This document shows, piece after piece, positions 7,639 to 16,413 of a stretch of 56,957 bases of DNA. Position 1 is the first letter of the stretch. Every line of letters starts with the position of its first letter. This stretch comes from Acidimicrobiales bacterium. Its GTDB lineage: Bacteria > Actinomycetota > Acidimicrobiia > Acidimicrobiales > Iamiaceae. The stretch spans positions 1 to 56,957 of the forward strand of contig JAOBWM010000147.1 in NCBI GenBank assembly GCA_025463365.1, in the 5' to 3' direction. The position numbers and the translations under genes were made by a program. The notes beneath the pieces are model-generated. The model ran no database searches, had not been told where the DNA came from, and saw only the letters and a program-made list of their open reading frames with translations.

Positions 7639-9042
7639 GTGACGATCACCGCGACGAGCGAGGCGGGCGCCAGCGCGTCGGCGACAGTTGGCGTCACGCG
7701 CCTGGCCGACACCGCCAGCACCGCCAGCACCGCCAGCACCGCCAGCACCGCCAGCACCGCCAGCACCGCCAGCACCGCCAGCACCGCCAGCACCGCCAGC
7801 ACCGACACGGACCGCCCCAGTACCGCCAGTACCGCCAGCACGGCCCGCCCCAGCACCGCCAGCAGCCTTGGGAGGGCCCGCGCCGACGAGGTCCGCACCG
7901 GCACAGGGACGGGCGTCGGGCCGGGGCCGCTGCGGATCGGGCCGCATGAGGTGTGGCCACCCGTCGTGCTGGCGCCCATGGCCGGAGTCACCAACGCGCC
8001 GTTCCGGGCGTTGTGCCGTGCCCAGGGTGCCGGGCTCTACGTCAGCGAGATGATCGCGGCGCGGGGGTTGGTCGAGGGGCACGAGAAGACGCACCACCTG
8101 GCCCGGTTCGGGCCGGACGAGTCCCCGCGCTCGATCCAGCTGTACGGGACGAACCCGGTCGTGCTCGGTGACGCTGCCCGCAAGCTGGTGGGCGAGCTCG
8201 GCGCGGAGCACATCGACCTCAACTTCGGCTGCCCGGTCCGCAAGGTCACCCGACACGGCGGCGGCTCGGCCCTCCCGTGGCGTCGCAAGCTGTTCCAGGC
8301 CGTGGTGCGAGCCGCGGTGCTCGGTGCCGGCGACGTGCCGGTCACAGTGAAGCTGCGCAAGGGAATCGACGACGCGCACCTCACCTACCTCGACGCCGGG
8401 CCCATCGCTGAGGGCGAGGGCGCGGCCGCAGTCGCGTTGCACGCGCGGACCGCCGAGCAGGCGTACTCGGGGTCCGCCGACTGGTCGGCGATCGCCCAGT
8501 TGAAGGCCGCTGTCACGACGGTGCCGGTCCTCGGCAACGGCGACATCTGGGTCGCAGCCGATGCACTCCGCATGGTGGCCGAGACGGGCTGCGACGGCGT
8601 CGTGGTGGGCCGGGGCTGCCTCGGTCGGCCGTGGCTGTTCGCCGACCTTGCCGCCGCGTTCGACGGGCGCTCCGTCGACTCGGCGCCCGCCATCGGCCGG
8701 GTCGTGGCGACCATGCGCGACCACGGCCGTCGCCTGGCGGAGTGGCATGGCGAGTCGGTCGGGGTGCGCGATCTGCGCAAGCACGTCGGTTGGTACCTGC
8801 AGGGGTATCCGGTCGGGCCGGCGGTGCACCGCCGCCTCGTGCAGGCCGACACGCTCGAGCAGTTCGAAGCCATCCTCGACGAGCTCGACCCCTCGATCGA
8901 GCTCCCCCCCGGCGCGCTCGGGCTCCCCCGAGGCCACCAGCACGGGCCCAAGCCGGTCACCGTGCCCGAAGGCTTCTGGACCGACCGCGACGACCCGACC
9001 CCGCTCGGCGCCGCCGCCGACTCCTACACCAGCGGCGGCTGA
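7639..9042 (+). CDS. dusB: tRNA-dihydrouridine synthase with low-complexity N-terminal extension
   Basis: This FMN enzyme reduces uridines in the tRNA D-loop. From residue 111 on, the family signatures are clear: LAPMAGVTNAPFR, the catalytic Cys198 in NFGCPVRK followed by HGGGSAL, TVKLRKG, and the FMN-phosphate segment GNGDIW / GVVVGRGCLGRPW. From GTG 7639 the protein has 467 residues, of which the first 104 or so have no counterpart in ordinary Dus proteins: residues 25-55 are Thr-Ala-Ser repeats encoded by a 9-bp DNA repeat. A second possible start, GTG 7951 (VWPPVVLAPM), gives 363 residues and a more usual size. Neither start has a good ribosome-binding site. The catalytic part is certain; the N-terminus is not. 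Confidence 0.88.
   Translation: MTITATSEAGASASATVGVTRLADTASTASTASTASTASTASTASTASTASTASTDTDRPSTASTASTARPSTASSLGRARADEVRTGTGTGVGPGPLRIGPHEVWPPVVLAPMAGVTNAPFRALCRAQGAGLYVSEMIAARGLVEGHEKTHHLARFGPDESPRSIQLYGTNPVVLGDAARKLVGELGAEHIDLNFGCPVRKVTRHGGGSALPWRRKLFQAVVRAAVLGAGDVPVTVKLRKGIDDAHLTYLDAGPIAEGEGAAAVALHARTAEQAYSGSADWSAIAQLKAAVTTVPVLGNGDIWVAADALRMVAETGCDGVVVGRGCLGRPWLFADLAAAFDGRSVDSAPAIGRVVATMRDHGRRLAEWHGESVGVRDLRKHVGWYLQGYPVGPAVHRRLVQADTLEQFEAILDELDPSIELPPGALGLPRGHQHGPKPVTVPEGFWTDRDDPTPLGAAADSYTSGG
7711..7803 (+). repeat. 9-bp tandem repeat (ACCGCCAGC)x10
   Basis: There are ten head-to-tail copies of ACCGCCAGC plus a final ACC, then degenerate copies to about 7863. If the upstream dus start is used, this codes for repeated Thr-Ala-Ser. 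Because 9 bp is a multiple of three, copy-number changes would keep the frame. Confidence 0.93.
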
Positions 9043-9301
9043 CCGGCCTGCCGGCGAACTGGGACGCGAAACCACGACCCGGCTCGATCACCGCCCGGCT
9101 CGGTGTGCGGTGCATCGAGGTCGCCACAACACTCGGGCTGCCATGCCTGCAACCCCGCAGTGAAGGGAACGACGCGGTCGGACGCTCGGAACCCGCTCCC
9201 ATCTCGGGTCCTCTCTCCGTCGGCATGCTCACCTCGGAGGCGGGTCGAGGAGACGGAAGCCGGCAATGGGGATGGTCATGTCGTCGGGAGACCGAGTCCG
9301 A
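9043..9301. other. convergent intergenic region
   Basis: A 259-bp space separates the converging dus and maf genes. I find no convincing coding frame, RNA gene or strong terminator in it. Confidence 0.5.
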
Positions 9302-9985
9302 TCAGGTCAGGGGGCGTTCGAGACCGACCTCGGCCAGCATGGCGCGGGTGACGGCAAGGGGGAGGCCGACGACGTTGTCGTAGCTGCCGGTGATCGAGGT
9401 CACGAAGGCACCGCCCGACCCTTGGATGCCGTAGGCCCCGGCCTTGTCGAGCGGCTCGCCGGTCGCGACGTACCACGCAACCTCGGCATCGGACATGGCC
9501 GCGAAGGTGACCTGCGTGGTGACCACCTCGGTCCGCACCGAGATCGCGGGGGCCAGTGCCACGGCCGCTGATCCGTCGGTCGACCCGGGCGCGTGGCCAG
9601 GTGGGTCGGCTCCTTGGGGCGCGGCGCCCGACCGACGGCGCACGACGGCCAGTCCGGTCAGCACCTCATGGGTGCGACCCGACAGGGACCGGAGCATCGA
9701 TGCCGCGTCGGCTGCGTCCGCGGGCTTGCCGAGGATGCGCCCGTCGACGACCACCACGGTGTCGGCCCCGAGGACCACGATGTCGGCTTCGTCGGCCGCC
9801 GCAGCCACGGCCTGTGCCTTGTCCACGGCGAGTCGCTGGACGAGCTCCTCGGCGGGTTCACCGTCCCGCGCCGTCTCGTCGATGTCGGCCGGACGCACAT
9901 CGAACGACCTGACCAGCCGGCCGAGCAGCTCGTGGCGACGCGGCGACGCCGAGGCCAGCACGAGGAGGGGCTGAGCATCGGTCAC
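9302..9985 (-). CDS. maf: Maf/YhdE-type nucleoside triphosphate pyrophosphatase
   Basis: This 227-residue house-cleaning enzyme hydrolyses non-canonical or excess (d)NTPs to monophosphates. The N-terminal SASPRR (12-17) binds the triphosphate, Asp75 in LGADTVV is the expected catalytic Asp, and the C-terminal ITGSYDNVVGLPL matches the family. The subfamily (dTTP/UTP type or other) is not certain. Residues of about 116-148, between VLTGLAVVR and RTEVVTTQV, form a Gly/Ala/Pro-rich insertion of some 30 residues that is not typical and probably makes a surface loop. The start is GTG 9985 (MTDAQPLLVL); the upstream open frame is antisense or intergenic. Confidence 0.93.
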   Translation of the reverse strand: MTDAQPLLVLASASPRRHELLGRLVRSFDVRPADIDETARDGEPAEELVQRLAVDKAQAVAAAADEADIVVLGADTVVVVDGRILGKPADAADAASMLRSLSGRTHEVLTGLAVVRRRSGAAPQGADPPGHAPGSTDGSAAVALAPAISVRTEVVTTQVTFAAMSDAEVAWYVATGEPLDKAGAYGIQGSGGAFVTSITGSYDNVVGLPLAVTRAMLAEVGLERPLT

Positions 9986-10290
9986 CAGGCCAGCGTAGGG
10001 ACGGCCGCTCGAGTGGCGCGAGGCCGACGCCCGCGGACCGCCGGGGTCGGCGGCCGCCGGCGGCTCGGTGGCCACGTCGTCAGGTTCCCGGCTCGGCACC
10101 CCGCTGCGCGGGGACCGCTCGTAGCCATCGGTCGACCAGCAGATGAGCCGGCGGGCCCGAAGGTGTGCCCGTCGAGGCCCGAGACCGAGAGGTCCGCGCC
10201 GGCAAGGGGTACACCAAACCGCTTGGAGACCCGACGTTCGACGGTCGGCGGAGCGGACCATCCCGGACCTCCCCACACCCTTCGGCGCGG
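9986..10290. other. intergenic region between maf and secreted paralog
   Basis: This 305-bp space has no supported gene. It holds a tight GC hairpin, CCCCGC-TGC-GCGGGG (10099-10113), and a 12-bp palindrome CGGCGGCCGCCG (10048-10059). Either could help end the transcript of the minus-strand secreted gene that stops at 10291 or shape the maf promoter region. A 98-residue minus-strand frame here has no recognisable features. Confidence 0.4.
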
Positions 10291-11640
10291 TCAGCCGGCG
10301 AAGGTTGCGTTGCCGGGGATGGCCGCGGCAGGCGGCGAGGGCACGACGGGGACCGTGGTGGCCGGTGTGGTGGCAGGTGTCGTGGTCGGTGGCGGCGGAT
10401 CGACCGGGAGGGACTTCACGATCACGACCTGCGGGTCGTATTGGAACCCCTCGGCGAAGGGATCGCCACAGGTGGCGTCTGCGTCGGCGTAGCCGTCGTC
10501 GAACCCGACCACGTCGGTCAGCGACCATGCGCCGGTGGGATCGGGGGTGGTGGTGCCGTAGCTGAGGCCGCCGGCGGCGAGCGAGCGCGACGAGCCGCGA
10601 TGGCGGACCGGGGCCGGTCCGGCGATCGCGAGCGACCGGCCCGAAACCTGCCGCCGCGGCGGGGTGCGCCACCCCTCCGGGACCGCAAGGGACGGCGAGT
10701 CGCCCTCCTTGGCGAGGCCGTCGAACCCATCGAAGAACTGGGTTGTGGACTCGGCCTCGAACAGCACGTCGACCAGGCCGGCGGTGCACTCGGTCCCCGC
10801 GAGGGTGATCGAGCGCGAGCCCGGGCTGGCCATGAGGTCGAGGGACTGCATGGGCGCCCGGCCGGTGACCTCCAGCGGCTGGGACGGGAGGATCACGATC
10901 TGGCCGGCGCCGTCGGCGCAGTACGGCACCACGGTGTAGGAGCCCGGCTCGATGTCGGTCGGGAACTCCTCGACCTCGTCGATCTGCTCGTGGCCCTGGC
11001 CGTCGCCGCTGCCACCCACGCCGAGCCCCCCGCCGGCCAACAGGGTGAGGACCTCGGCGCCGCCGCTGACGACCTGACCGGTACCGCCGGCGATGGTGGA
11101 CAGGAAGTCGCCGTCCTCGGCCGGGAACACCACGGTGGCCGCGTACGGCCAGTCCGGCCCGGTGCACCCGGCCACGGTCGTGGTGAAGCCCTGGCCGACC
11201 AGCAGCGAGCTCCGGTCGAGCGCAGCCGCCTGCACGGACGGATCGACCCCCGGCGTGACGTCGAACGGGACCGGGTCGAAGGCGACCGGCGTCGGGTCAT
11301 CTTGCGCGTAGTCGATGCAGCTGGCCTCGTTGACCGCCGGATCGCCCGGGTCGAGCCAGTCTGGAACCACGAGCGTGGCTGGCGACGTGTCCCCGGACCC
11401 GGCGACCCCGGCGAGGACCTGGTCGGGCGCGGTGCCCGATAGGAGCTTCACGAACAGCGAGGCGCTGTTCTGGTCGCTGGCGACGCATGAAGCCGATGAG
11501 ACGTCGATGCGATCGCCTGGTGCACCGCTGTTGGCCGAGACCTGGAGGTCCTGATCGATGGCGCCGGCGGGGGTGACGTGGACCGCGACAGGGGCCAGGA
11601 GCCCGGTCGTGAGCAGTAGCGCGTGGGAGCGACGGATCAT
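10291..11640 (-). CDS. secreted Ig-like-domain protein, paralog A, with PGNATFAG tail
   Basis: This 449-residue exported protein has a signal peptide ending near residue 27 (TPAGA, then IDQDLQ). Three Ig-like modules can be traced, each opening with a G-x-x-I/T-x-V-x-x-A/S-x-C type strand: about 30-125 (SGAPGDRIDVSSASC), 140-250 (LVGQGFTTTVAGC) and 265-400 (SPGSRSITLAGTEC). An Arg-rich insertion lies in the third module. The end is a Thr/Pro linker followed by PPAAAIPGNATFAG at the exact C-terminus. It aligns over its full length with the neighbour at 11695-13080, so the pair is a tandem duplication. No LPxTG motif, C-terminal membrane helix or enzyme motif is present. A surface or extracellular role is likely; the function is unknown. 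Confidence 0.78.
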   Translation of the reverse strand: MIRRSHALLLTTGLLAPVAVHVTPAGAIDQDLQVSANSGAPGDRIDVSSASCVASDQNSASLFVKLLSGTAPDQVLAGVAGSGDTSPATLVVPDWLDPGDPAVNEASCIDYAQDDPTPVAFDPVPFDVTPGVDPSVQAAALDRSSLLVGQGFTTTVAGCTGPDWPYAATVVFPAEDGDFLSTIAGGTGQVVSGGAEVLTLLAGGGLGVGGSGDGQGHEQIDEVEEFPTDIEPGSYTVVPYCADGAGQIVILPSQPLEVTGRAPMQSLDLMASPGSRSITLAGTECTAGLVDVLFEAESTTQFFDGFDGLAKEGDSPSLAVPEGWRTPPRRQVSGRSLAIAGPAPVRHRGSSRSLAAGGLSYGTTTPDPTGAWSLTDVVGFDDGYADADATCGDPFAEGFQYDPQVVIVKSLPVDPPPPTTTPATTPATTVPVVPSPPAAAIPGNATFAG

Positions 11641-11694
11641 CGTGAAGGCCTCAGGGTGAGTGGTCCGGTCGGACGGAGACAGGCCCGCGTGGGT

Positions 11695-13080
11695 TCAGCC
11701 GGCGAACGTGGGGTTGCCGGGGAGGGCGGCAGCGGGCGGCGGCGGGGTCACCGGGGCCGGCGGCGTGGCCGTCGTCGTGGTGGTCGGCACGGGCGGGGCG
11801 ACCAGGATCCGGGCCACCTGCGGGTCGTAGTAGAAGCCCGCGGCGTTGGGATCACCGCAGACCGCGAACGCGGCGGCGACGCCATCGTCGAAGTTGGCCG
11901 TGTGGGTGGCGGCCCAGGCGCCGTCGGCATCGACCGTGGGGTTCAACTCCACGACCTGACCGGCGCGCGTCGAGCGCGCCGACCCGGAGCGGACGGCGGT
12001 GGCGTCGGAGGCCAGGCGCATCGTGCTCGAGAGCGTGGTGGCCGGGCGGGCCCGGCGGAACGGCGTGCTGTGAGTGCCGTGGCCGCGCAGGAAGCCAGGA
12101 GTCGGCCCGAACAGGTCGGCCGACGAGATCGCGTCGAGCTCCACGGCGACGGGCCCTCCCGGGCAGTCCGCACCGGCGACGTCGACCGTGCGGGAGTTGG
12201 GCGCGACGGTCAGGTCGATGCTGCCTGTCGGTGCGGCGCCGGTGATGTCGACGAGCTGCGGCTCGTAGAACAGCGACTGCGAGCTGGTCTCTCCCGCGCA
12301 GTAGGCGACGGTGAGGTAGGTACCGGCGGGGATGTCGAGCGGCTGCTCGTCGACGCCGTCGATGGTGAGATCACTCTGCGCCGTCTCGTTGACGGAGATC
12401 CCGAAGTTGGCGTTGGTGAGGGGCACGTCGACCGTGGCGCCGGTTCCATCCAAGGCAGCGATGCCAAACCCGATCTCGTCGATGAAGGCGGCGTCCAGGG
12501 AGCGGCCGGTGAGATCGTCGGTGGCGAAGACCTCGACGATCACGGTGTCGGCACCGGCGAGGTTGCAGCCCGACACGTCGACCTGGAAGCCCTGGCCGGC
12601 GAGGAGGGAAGTACGGCTGAAGGTGCGGAGCTGGGCCGGTGCGCCAGCACCGGGGAGGATGTCGAACGGCGCCGGGTCGTAGGACTCGCTGAGGTCTGAT
12701 TGCTCGCCGAACGTGAAGCAGGTGGCCTCGACCACGGCGGGCTGGGCGGGATCGGCCCAGTCGGGGACGACCAGCTCGGCGCCCGCGGCGCCGCCGTCGC
12801 TCGAGCCGGCCGCGGCCAACTCCTCGTCGGGGGCGGTTCCCGTGACCAGGTGCACCGACAGGTACTGGTCGACGTTGCCGGCACCTGCGCACGAGGCGGA
12901 GGACACGGTGATGACGTCACCGGGGACGCCGGAGGTGGCCGACAGTTGGAGGTCCTGGCTGATGGTCGAGCCCTGGGCCTCGGGCCCAGCGGCAGACGCC
13001 GGGCCCGACAACACGGCGACCGGAGCCATCAAGCCGATGACGAGGAGGAGGGAACGGGAGCGGCGGAACATGGGGTGCAC
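11695..13080 (-). CDS. secreted Ig-like-domain protein, paralog B, with PGNPTFAG tail
   Basis: This 461-residue protein is exported (basic MHPMFRRSRS, hydrophobic LLLVIGLMAPVAVL, cleavage near PASAAG). It has the same three-module plan as paralog A: SGVPGDVITVSSASC, LLAGQGFQVDVSGC and APNSRTVDVAGADC. It then has the shared F-DDG-A-A-x-A-x-C-GDP and YDPQV segment, a Thr-rich linker and the C-terminal PPAAALPGNPTFAG. Conserved single cysteines at strand ends suggest one disulfide per module. It lies 54 bp upstream of paralog A on the same strand, so both are probably one transcript. The tail may be a sorting or anchoring signal, which is inference. Confidence 0.78.
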   Translation of the reverse strand: MHPMFRRSRSLLLVIGLMAPVAVLSGPASAAGPEAQGSTISQDLQLSATSGVPGDVITVSSASCAGAGNVDQYLSVHLVTGTAPDEELAAAGSSDGGAAGAELVVPDWADPAQPAVVEATCFTFGEQSDLSESYDPAPFDILPGAGAPAQLRTFSRTSLLAGQGFQVDVSGCNLAGADTVIVEVFATDDLTGRSLDAAFIDEIGFGIAALDGTGATVDVPLTNANFGISVNETAQSDLTIDGVDEQPLDIPAGTYLTVAYCAGETSSQSLFYEPQLVDITGAAPTGSIDLTVAPNSRTVDVAGADCPGGPVAVELDAISSADLFGPTPGFLRGHGTHSTPFRRARPATTLSSTMRLASDATAVRSGSARSTRAGQVVELNPTVDADGAWAATHTANFDDGVAAAFAVCGDPNAAGFYYDPQVARILVAPPVPTTTTTATPPAPVTPPPPAAALPGNPTFAG

Positions 13081-13262
13081 TTCCTCTCGGACCTGGCGAT
13101 CCGTAACTGGGAGGCGGTGCCGAAGCCGCCGCCGCGCCGCCGGGCCCCTGGGTGCATCGACACCGGGAACCTGCCCCCATGCCGATCCACCCCCGGATCC
13201 GTCGCCACGTCGAAGCCCTGCCCCGCCGAAGTCCGGCCATCATGACAGACCGCACGCCCAGT

Positions 13263-13279
13263 AGCGAGAAATTCTCGCT
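13263..13279. promoter_or_regulatory. perfect 8-bp dyad AGCGAGAA-A-TTCTCGCT
   Basis: This near-perfect palindrome is AT-rich at its centre in an otherwise GC-rich gap. It lies 25 bp past the purL stop and about 180 bp upstream of paralog B. It could be a repressor operator or a short terminator hairpin (7-bp stem, loop AAT) for purL. The centre and symmetry fit a protein-binding site better, since no T-run follows. Confidence 0.4.
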
Positions 13280-13303
13280 CCGTGACGCTAGGGGTGACGG
13301 CGC

Positions 13304-15562
13304 TCAGTTCTGGCTGGTGCCCGCACCGAGCGCGTCGGGGAGCCGATCGCGCCAGCGCGCCGAGACCTCGGCGACCGGGCGGTCGACCATCGGCGCCGTG
13401 CCGTCGCCACGTTCGACCACGAAGCGGTCGCCCCCGGCGGTGCCGAGGCGCAACGCGGCGACGCCCGCGGCCGTGGCCCGCGCGACGAGGCCGTCGGCGG
13501 CGTCCGCCGGCACGCAGGCGACCACCCGTGAGGGCAGCTCGGCCAAGAGGTGAGCGGCGGTGGGAACGCCCGACACCCGGGCGCCGATCCCCGACTGGGC
13601 CGAGAGCTCGGCGAGCGCCAGTCCGAGACCACCCGACGAGCAGTCGTGGACGCCGCGAAGGGCGCCTTCGATCGCGAGCGAGCGCACCAGGTCTGCGACC
13701 GCGGTGTGGGCCGGGCCGTCGAAGGGCACGAGGCTGCCGCCCTTGTTCCCCACGGCCCAGGCGACGGCCGAACCCGCCAGCGACGGCGCCGGGCCGCGGA
13801 GATCGTCGCCGATCAGCACCAGCGCGTCGCCCTCGACGAGCGCGACGCCCGGCGGTCGGCGGAGGAGCTGATCGACCACGCCCAGCACGCCGATCACCGG
13901 TGTGGGATCGATGTCGGTGCCCCGAGATTCGTTGTAGAGGCTGACGTTTCCACCGATGACGGGGAGGCCGAAGGCGCGACACGCCTCGGACAAGCCGTCC
14001 ACCGCCTCGGAGAGCTGCCACATCACCTCGGGATGCTCGGGATTGCCGAAGTTGAGGCAGTTGACGACGGCGATGGGCCGGGCCCCGACGCAGGCCAGGT
14101 TGAGGACGGATTCGGCAAGGGTGAGCGCGGTGCCGACGCGGGGATCGACCGCACACCAACGGTGGTTCCCGTCGGTGGTGATGGCGAGCCCACGGCCAGT
14201 ATCGACGCCGGTGACAGGGTGCTTCAGGCGCAGCACCGCTGCGTCCCCGCCCGGTCCTTCGACCGTGTTCAAGAACAGTTGGTGGTCGTACTGGGACGAG
14301 ACCCAGGTGGTGTCACAGAGGAGCCCCAGGAGGGTCTCGGCGATGTCGGCATCGGCGGGCGCGCCAACGACCTCGGCGCGCCGCCCGGCCAGGTCGACCG
14401 GCTCGGCCATCGGACGGTCGTAGAGGGGCGCAGCGTCGTGGAGGCTGGACGCGGGAACCTCGGCGAGCACCTCGCCGCCGAACCCGTCGACGATCCGGAG
14501 CCAGCCCACGCCGCCGGCGTCGGGCTCAGTCACTCGACCGACCACCGTGGCCTGGACCTCCCAGCGCTCACAGAGCCGCATGACCTCGCGCAACCCGTCC
14601 GGGGTGACGATGGCGAGCATGCGCTCCTGGGACTCGGAGGTCATGACCTCGAACGGCTCCATGCCGTCCTCGCGCCGGGGCACGGCGGCCACGTCGAAGT
14701 CCATGCCCATCTTCCCGTTGGCCGCCGTCTCGCTGGCCGCACACGTGAGGCCGGCACCGCCGAGATCTTGGATGCCGACCACGAGGCCGGCGTCGAGCAG
14801 GGCGAGGCAGGCCTCGATCAGCCGCTTCTCCTCGAAGGGATCGCCCACCTGGACGGCGGGCCGCTTGTCCTCGCTGCCCTCGTCGAACCCGGCCGACGCG
14901 AGCACGCTGACCCCACCGATGCCATCGCGGCCCGTGCTCGAACCGAGGAGCACGGCCAGGTTCCCGGCGCCGGTGGCCTTGGCCAGGACCAGCCGGTCGA
15001 CCGGCAGGATGCCGAGGCACAAGACGTTGACCAGCGGGTTGCCCTTGTAGCACTCGTCGAACACGACCTCGCCGCCCACGGTGGGGACGCCGACCGAGTT
15101 GCCGTAGCCGGAGATCCCCGACACCACGCCCTCGGCCACCCAGCGGCTGCGAGCGTCTTCGAGCGGACCGAACCGGAGTGGATCCATGAGCGCGATCGGT
15201 CGGGCACCCATGGTGAAGATGTCCCGGAGGATCCCGCCTGCGCCGGTGGCGGCGCCTTGGTAGGGCTCGATGAACGACGGGTGGTTGTGGCTCTCGATCC
15301 GGATGGCGGCGGCGATGCCGTCACCGACGTCCATGACCCCGGCGTTCTCGCCGGGGCCGACGAGCACGCCTTCGCCGGTCGTGGGGAGTCGCTTCAGGTG
15401 GATGCGGCTCGACTTGTAGGAGCAGTGCTCCGACCACATCACCGAATACATCGAGAGCTCGAGCCGGTTCGGCTCCCGCCCGAGGATCGACGTGATGTCA
15501 CCCAGTTCTGCGTCGGTGAGCCCGAGAGCCCGGTGGATCGGCGTGGCTTCAGCGTCGGTCAC
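13304..15562 (-). CDS. purL: phosphoribosylformylglycinamidine synthase, PurL subunit
   Basis: This 752-residue protein is the small type of PurL that works with PurQ and PurS to turn FGAR, ATP and glutamine into FGAM (step 4). [15 protein letters not shown] (39-53) carries the conserved active-site His46. [26 protein letters not shown] binds nucleotide and substrate, and [13 protein letters not shown] lies in the centre. Length and motifs are complete. The start is GTG 15562. Unlike many actinobacteria, purL does not directly follow purQ: a plus-strand gene (15826-16245) sits between them. Confidence 0.97.
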   Translation of the reverse strand: MTDAEATPIHRALGLTDAELGDITSILGREPNRLELSMYSVMWSEHCSYKSSRIHLKRLPTTGEGVLVGPGENAGVMDVGDGIAAAIRIESHNHPSFIEPYQGAATGAGGILRDIFTMGARPIALMDPLRFGPLEDARSRWVAEGVVSGISGYGNSVGVPTVGGEVVFDECYKGNPLVNVLCLGILPVDRLVLAKATGAGNLAVLLGSSTGRDGIGGVSVLASAGFDEGSEDKRPAVQVGDPFEEKRLIEACLALLDAGLVVGIQDLGGAGLTCAASETAANGKMGMDFDVAAVPRREDGMEPFEVMTSESQERMLAIVTPDGLREVMRLCERWEVQATVVGRVTEPDAGGVGWLRIVDGFGGEVLAEVPASSLHDAAPLYDRPMAEPVDLAGRRAEVVGAPADADIAETLLGLLCDTTWVSSQYDHQLFLNTVEGPGGDAAVLRLKHPVTGVDTGRGLAITTDGNHRWCAVDPRVGTALTLAESVLNLACVGARPIAVVNCLNFGNPEHPEVMWQLSEAVDGLSEACRAFGLPVIGGNVSLYNESRGTDIDPTPVIGVLGVVDQLLRRPPGVALVEGDALVLIGDDLRGPAPSLAGSAVAWAVGNKGGSLVPFDGPAHTAVADLVRSLAIEGALRGVHDCSSGGLGLALAELSAQSGIGARVSGVPTAAHLLAELPSRVVACVPADAADGLVARATAAGVAALRLGTAGGDRFVVERGDGTAPMVDRPVAEVSARWRDRLPDALGAGTSQN

Positions 15563-15825
15563 GGAGCGAGGCTACCGAAGGACGTAGCGGGCCCCGCCAG
15601 CCGGGACGGTCTGCGTCCCCGTCATCGCGCCGCAGCACGCGCCATCACCGGCGCGACGATCCCCGTTCGGCCCCACTGACAGTGCTGTCGGTCGTCACGT
15701 ACTGCGGCCGCGACATGCGAAGGTCCCGAGAACCGTCAATTCGGGAATATCCCACCTTCTGCCCCGCCATTTCCAGCCCGCGGCGGGTGTGACTTGTGTT
15801 ATTTCCCCGTGAGTGATTTGCTTTC
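15563..15825. other. divergent intergenic region upstream of purL and the small basic protein
   Basis: This 263-bp space separates two divergent genes. The right part (about 15735-15825) is clearly AT-richer than the genome norm, with stretches such as TTGTGTTATTT and TTTGCTTTC, which is typical of a promoter for the plus-strand gene. A short dyad GACAG-TG-CTGTC lies near 15680. No firm -35/-10 pair could be assigned. Confidence 0.4.
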
Positions 15826-16245
15826 ATGATGGCAACGAAGAAGAAGCAGACACGAGCAATGTCCGATGAGCACAAGGCGGCGCTCGCAGAAGGCCGCACG
15901 CAAGGTCGAGCGGTTCGCGTCTACCTGGAGGCATTGGCCGCCAACAAACCCAAGCGGGGCCGAAAGCGGACCCCTGATTCGATCACCAAGCGGCTCGACA
16001 AGATCCGTGCCGAACTCGCCGAGGCTGACCCGCTGAAGCAGCTCCAACTCACCCAGGAGCAGCTCGACCTGGAGGCCGAACTGGGCTCGGGCGAGAGCAC
16101 CGTGGACCTCAGCGCGCTCGAGGCGGACTTCATCGCCGCCGCCGGCCCCTATGCCCAGCGCAAGGGCATCAGCTATGCCGCGTTCCGCTCGGTCGGCGTG
16201 ACGCCCGCCGTGCTGCGCGCCTCCGGCATCAGCCGCAGCGCCTGA
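15826..16245 (+). CDS. small basic conserved protein, possible nucleoid-associated protein
   Basis: This 139-residue protein begins MMATKKK. It has a basic segment PKRGRKRTP (about 44-52), then a helical, possibly coiled-coil stretch (SITKRLDKIRAELAEADPLKQLQLTQEQ region). The C-terminal region, ISYAAFRSVGVTPAVLRASGI, looks like a small helical DNA-binding fold and recalls the C-terminal parts of actinobacterial Lsr2-like proteins. I recall similar uncharacterised proteins from actinobacteria but know no assigned function. The RGRKR patch resembles an AT-hook-like minor-groove binder. A DNA-binding role is therefore inferred. The second Met (15829) is an equally good start. It sits alone on +, between purL and purQ. 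Confidence 0.75.
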   Translation: MMATKKKQTRAMSDEHKAALAEGRTQGRAVRVYLEALAANKPKRGRKRTPDSITKRLDKIRAELAEADPLKQLQLTQEQLDLEAELGSGESTVDLSALEADFIAAAGPYAQRKGISYAAFRSVGVTPAVLRASGISRSA

Positions 16246-16413
16246 CCAACCCGCACCAACCGCTTCGGGCGGGTCCGTGCTCCGGCGCGGGCCCGCCCGT
16301 GTCGCGTGTGGGTGCCGGCTCGGGCGCCGGCGGGCACGGCCGGGCACCAGGTCGGATTCGAGCGCGGCGCGGGCGGCGGGTACCCGGGTCGGGGCCGTCC
16401 AGACCGGGGCCGT

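Noticed and set aside
7113-7642. Coding of the 61-bp array as a repeat protein on either strand
   Set aside because: The three plus-strand frames and the minus-strand frames all give low-complexity His/Pro/Thr or Gly/Trp/Arg repeats that change frame between units because unit length varies from 59 to 62 bp.
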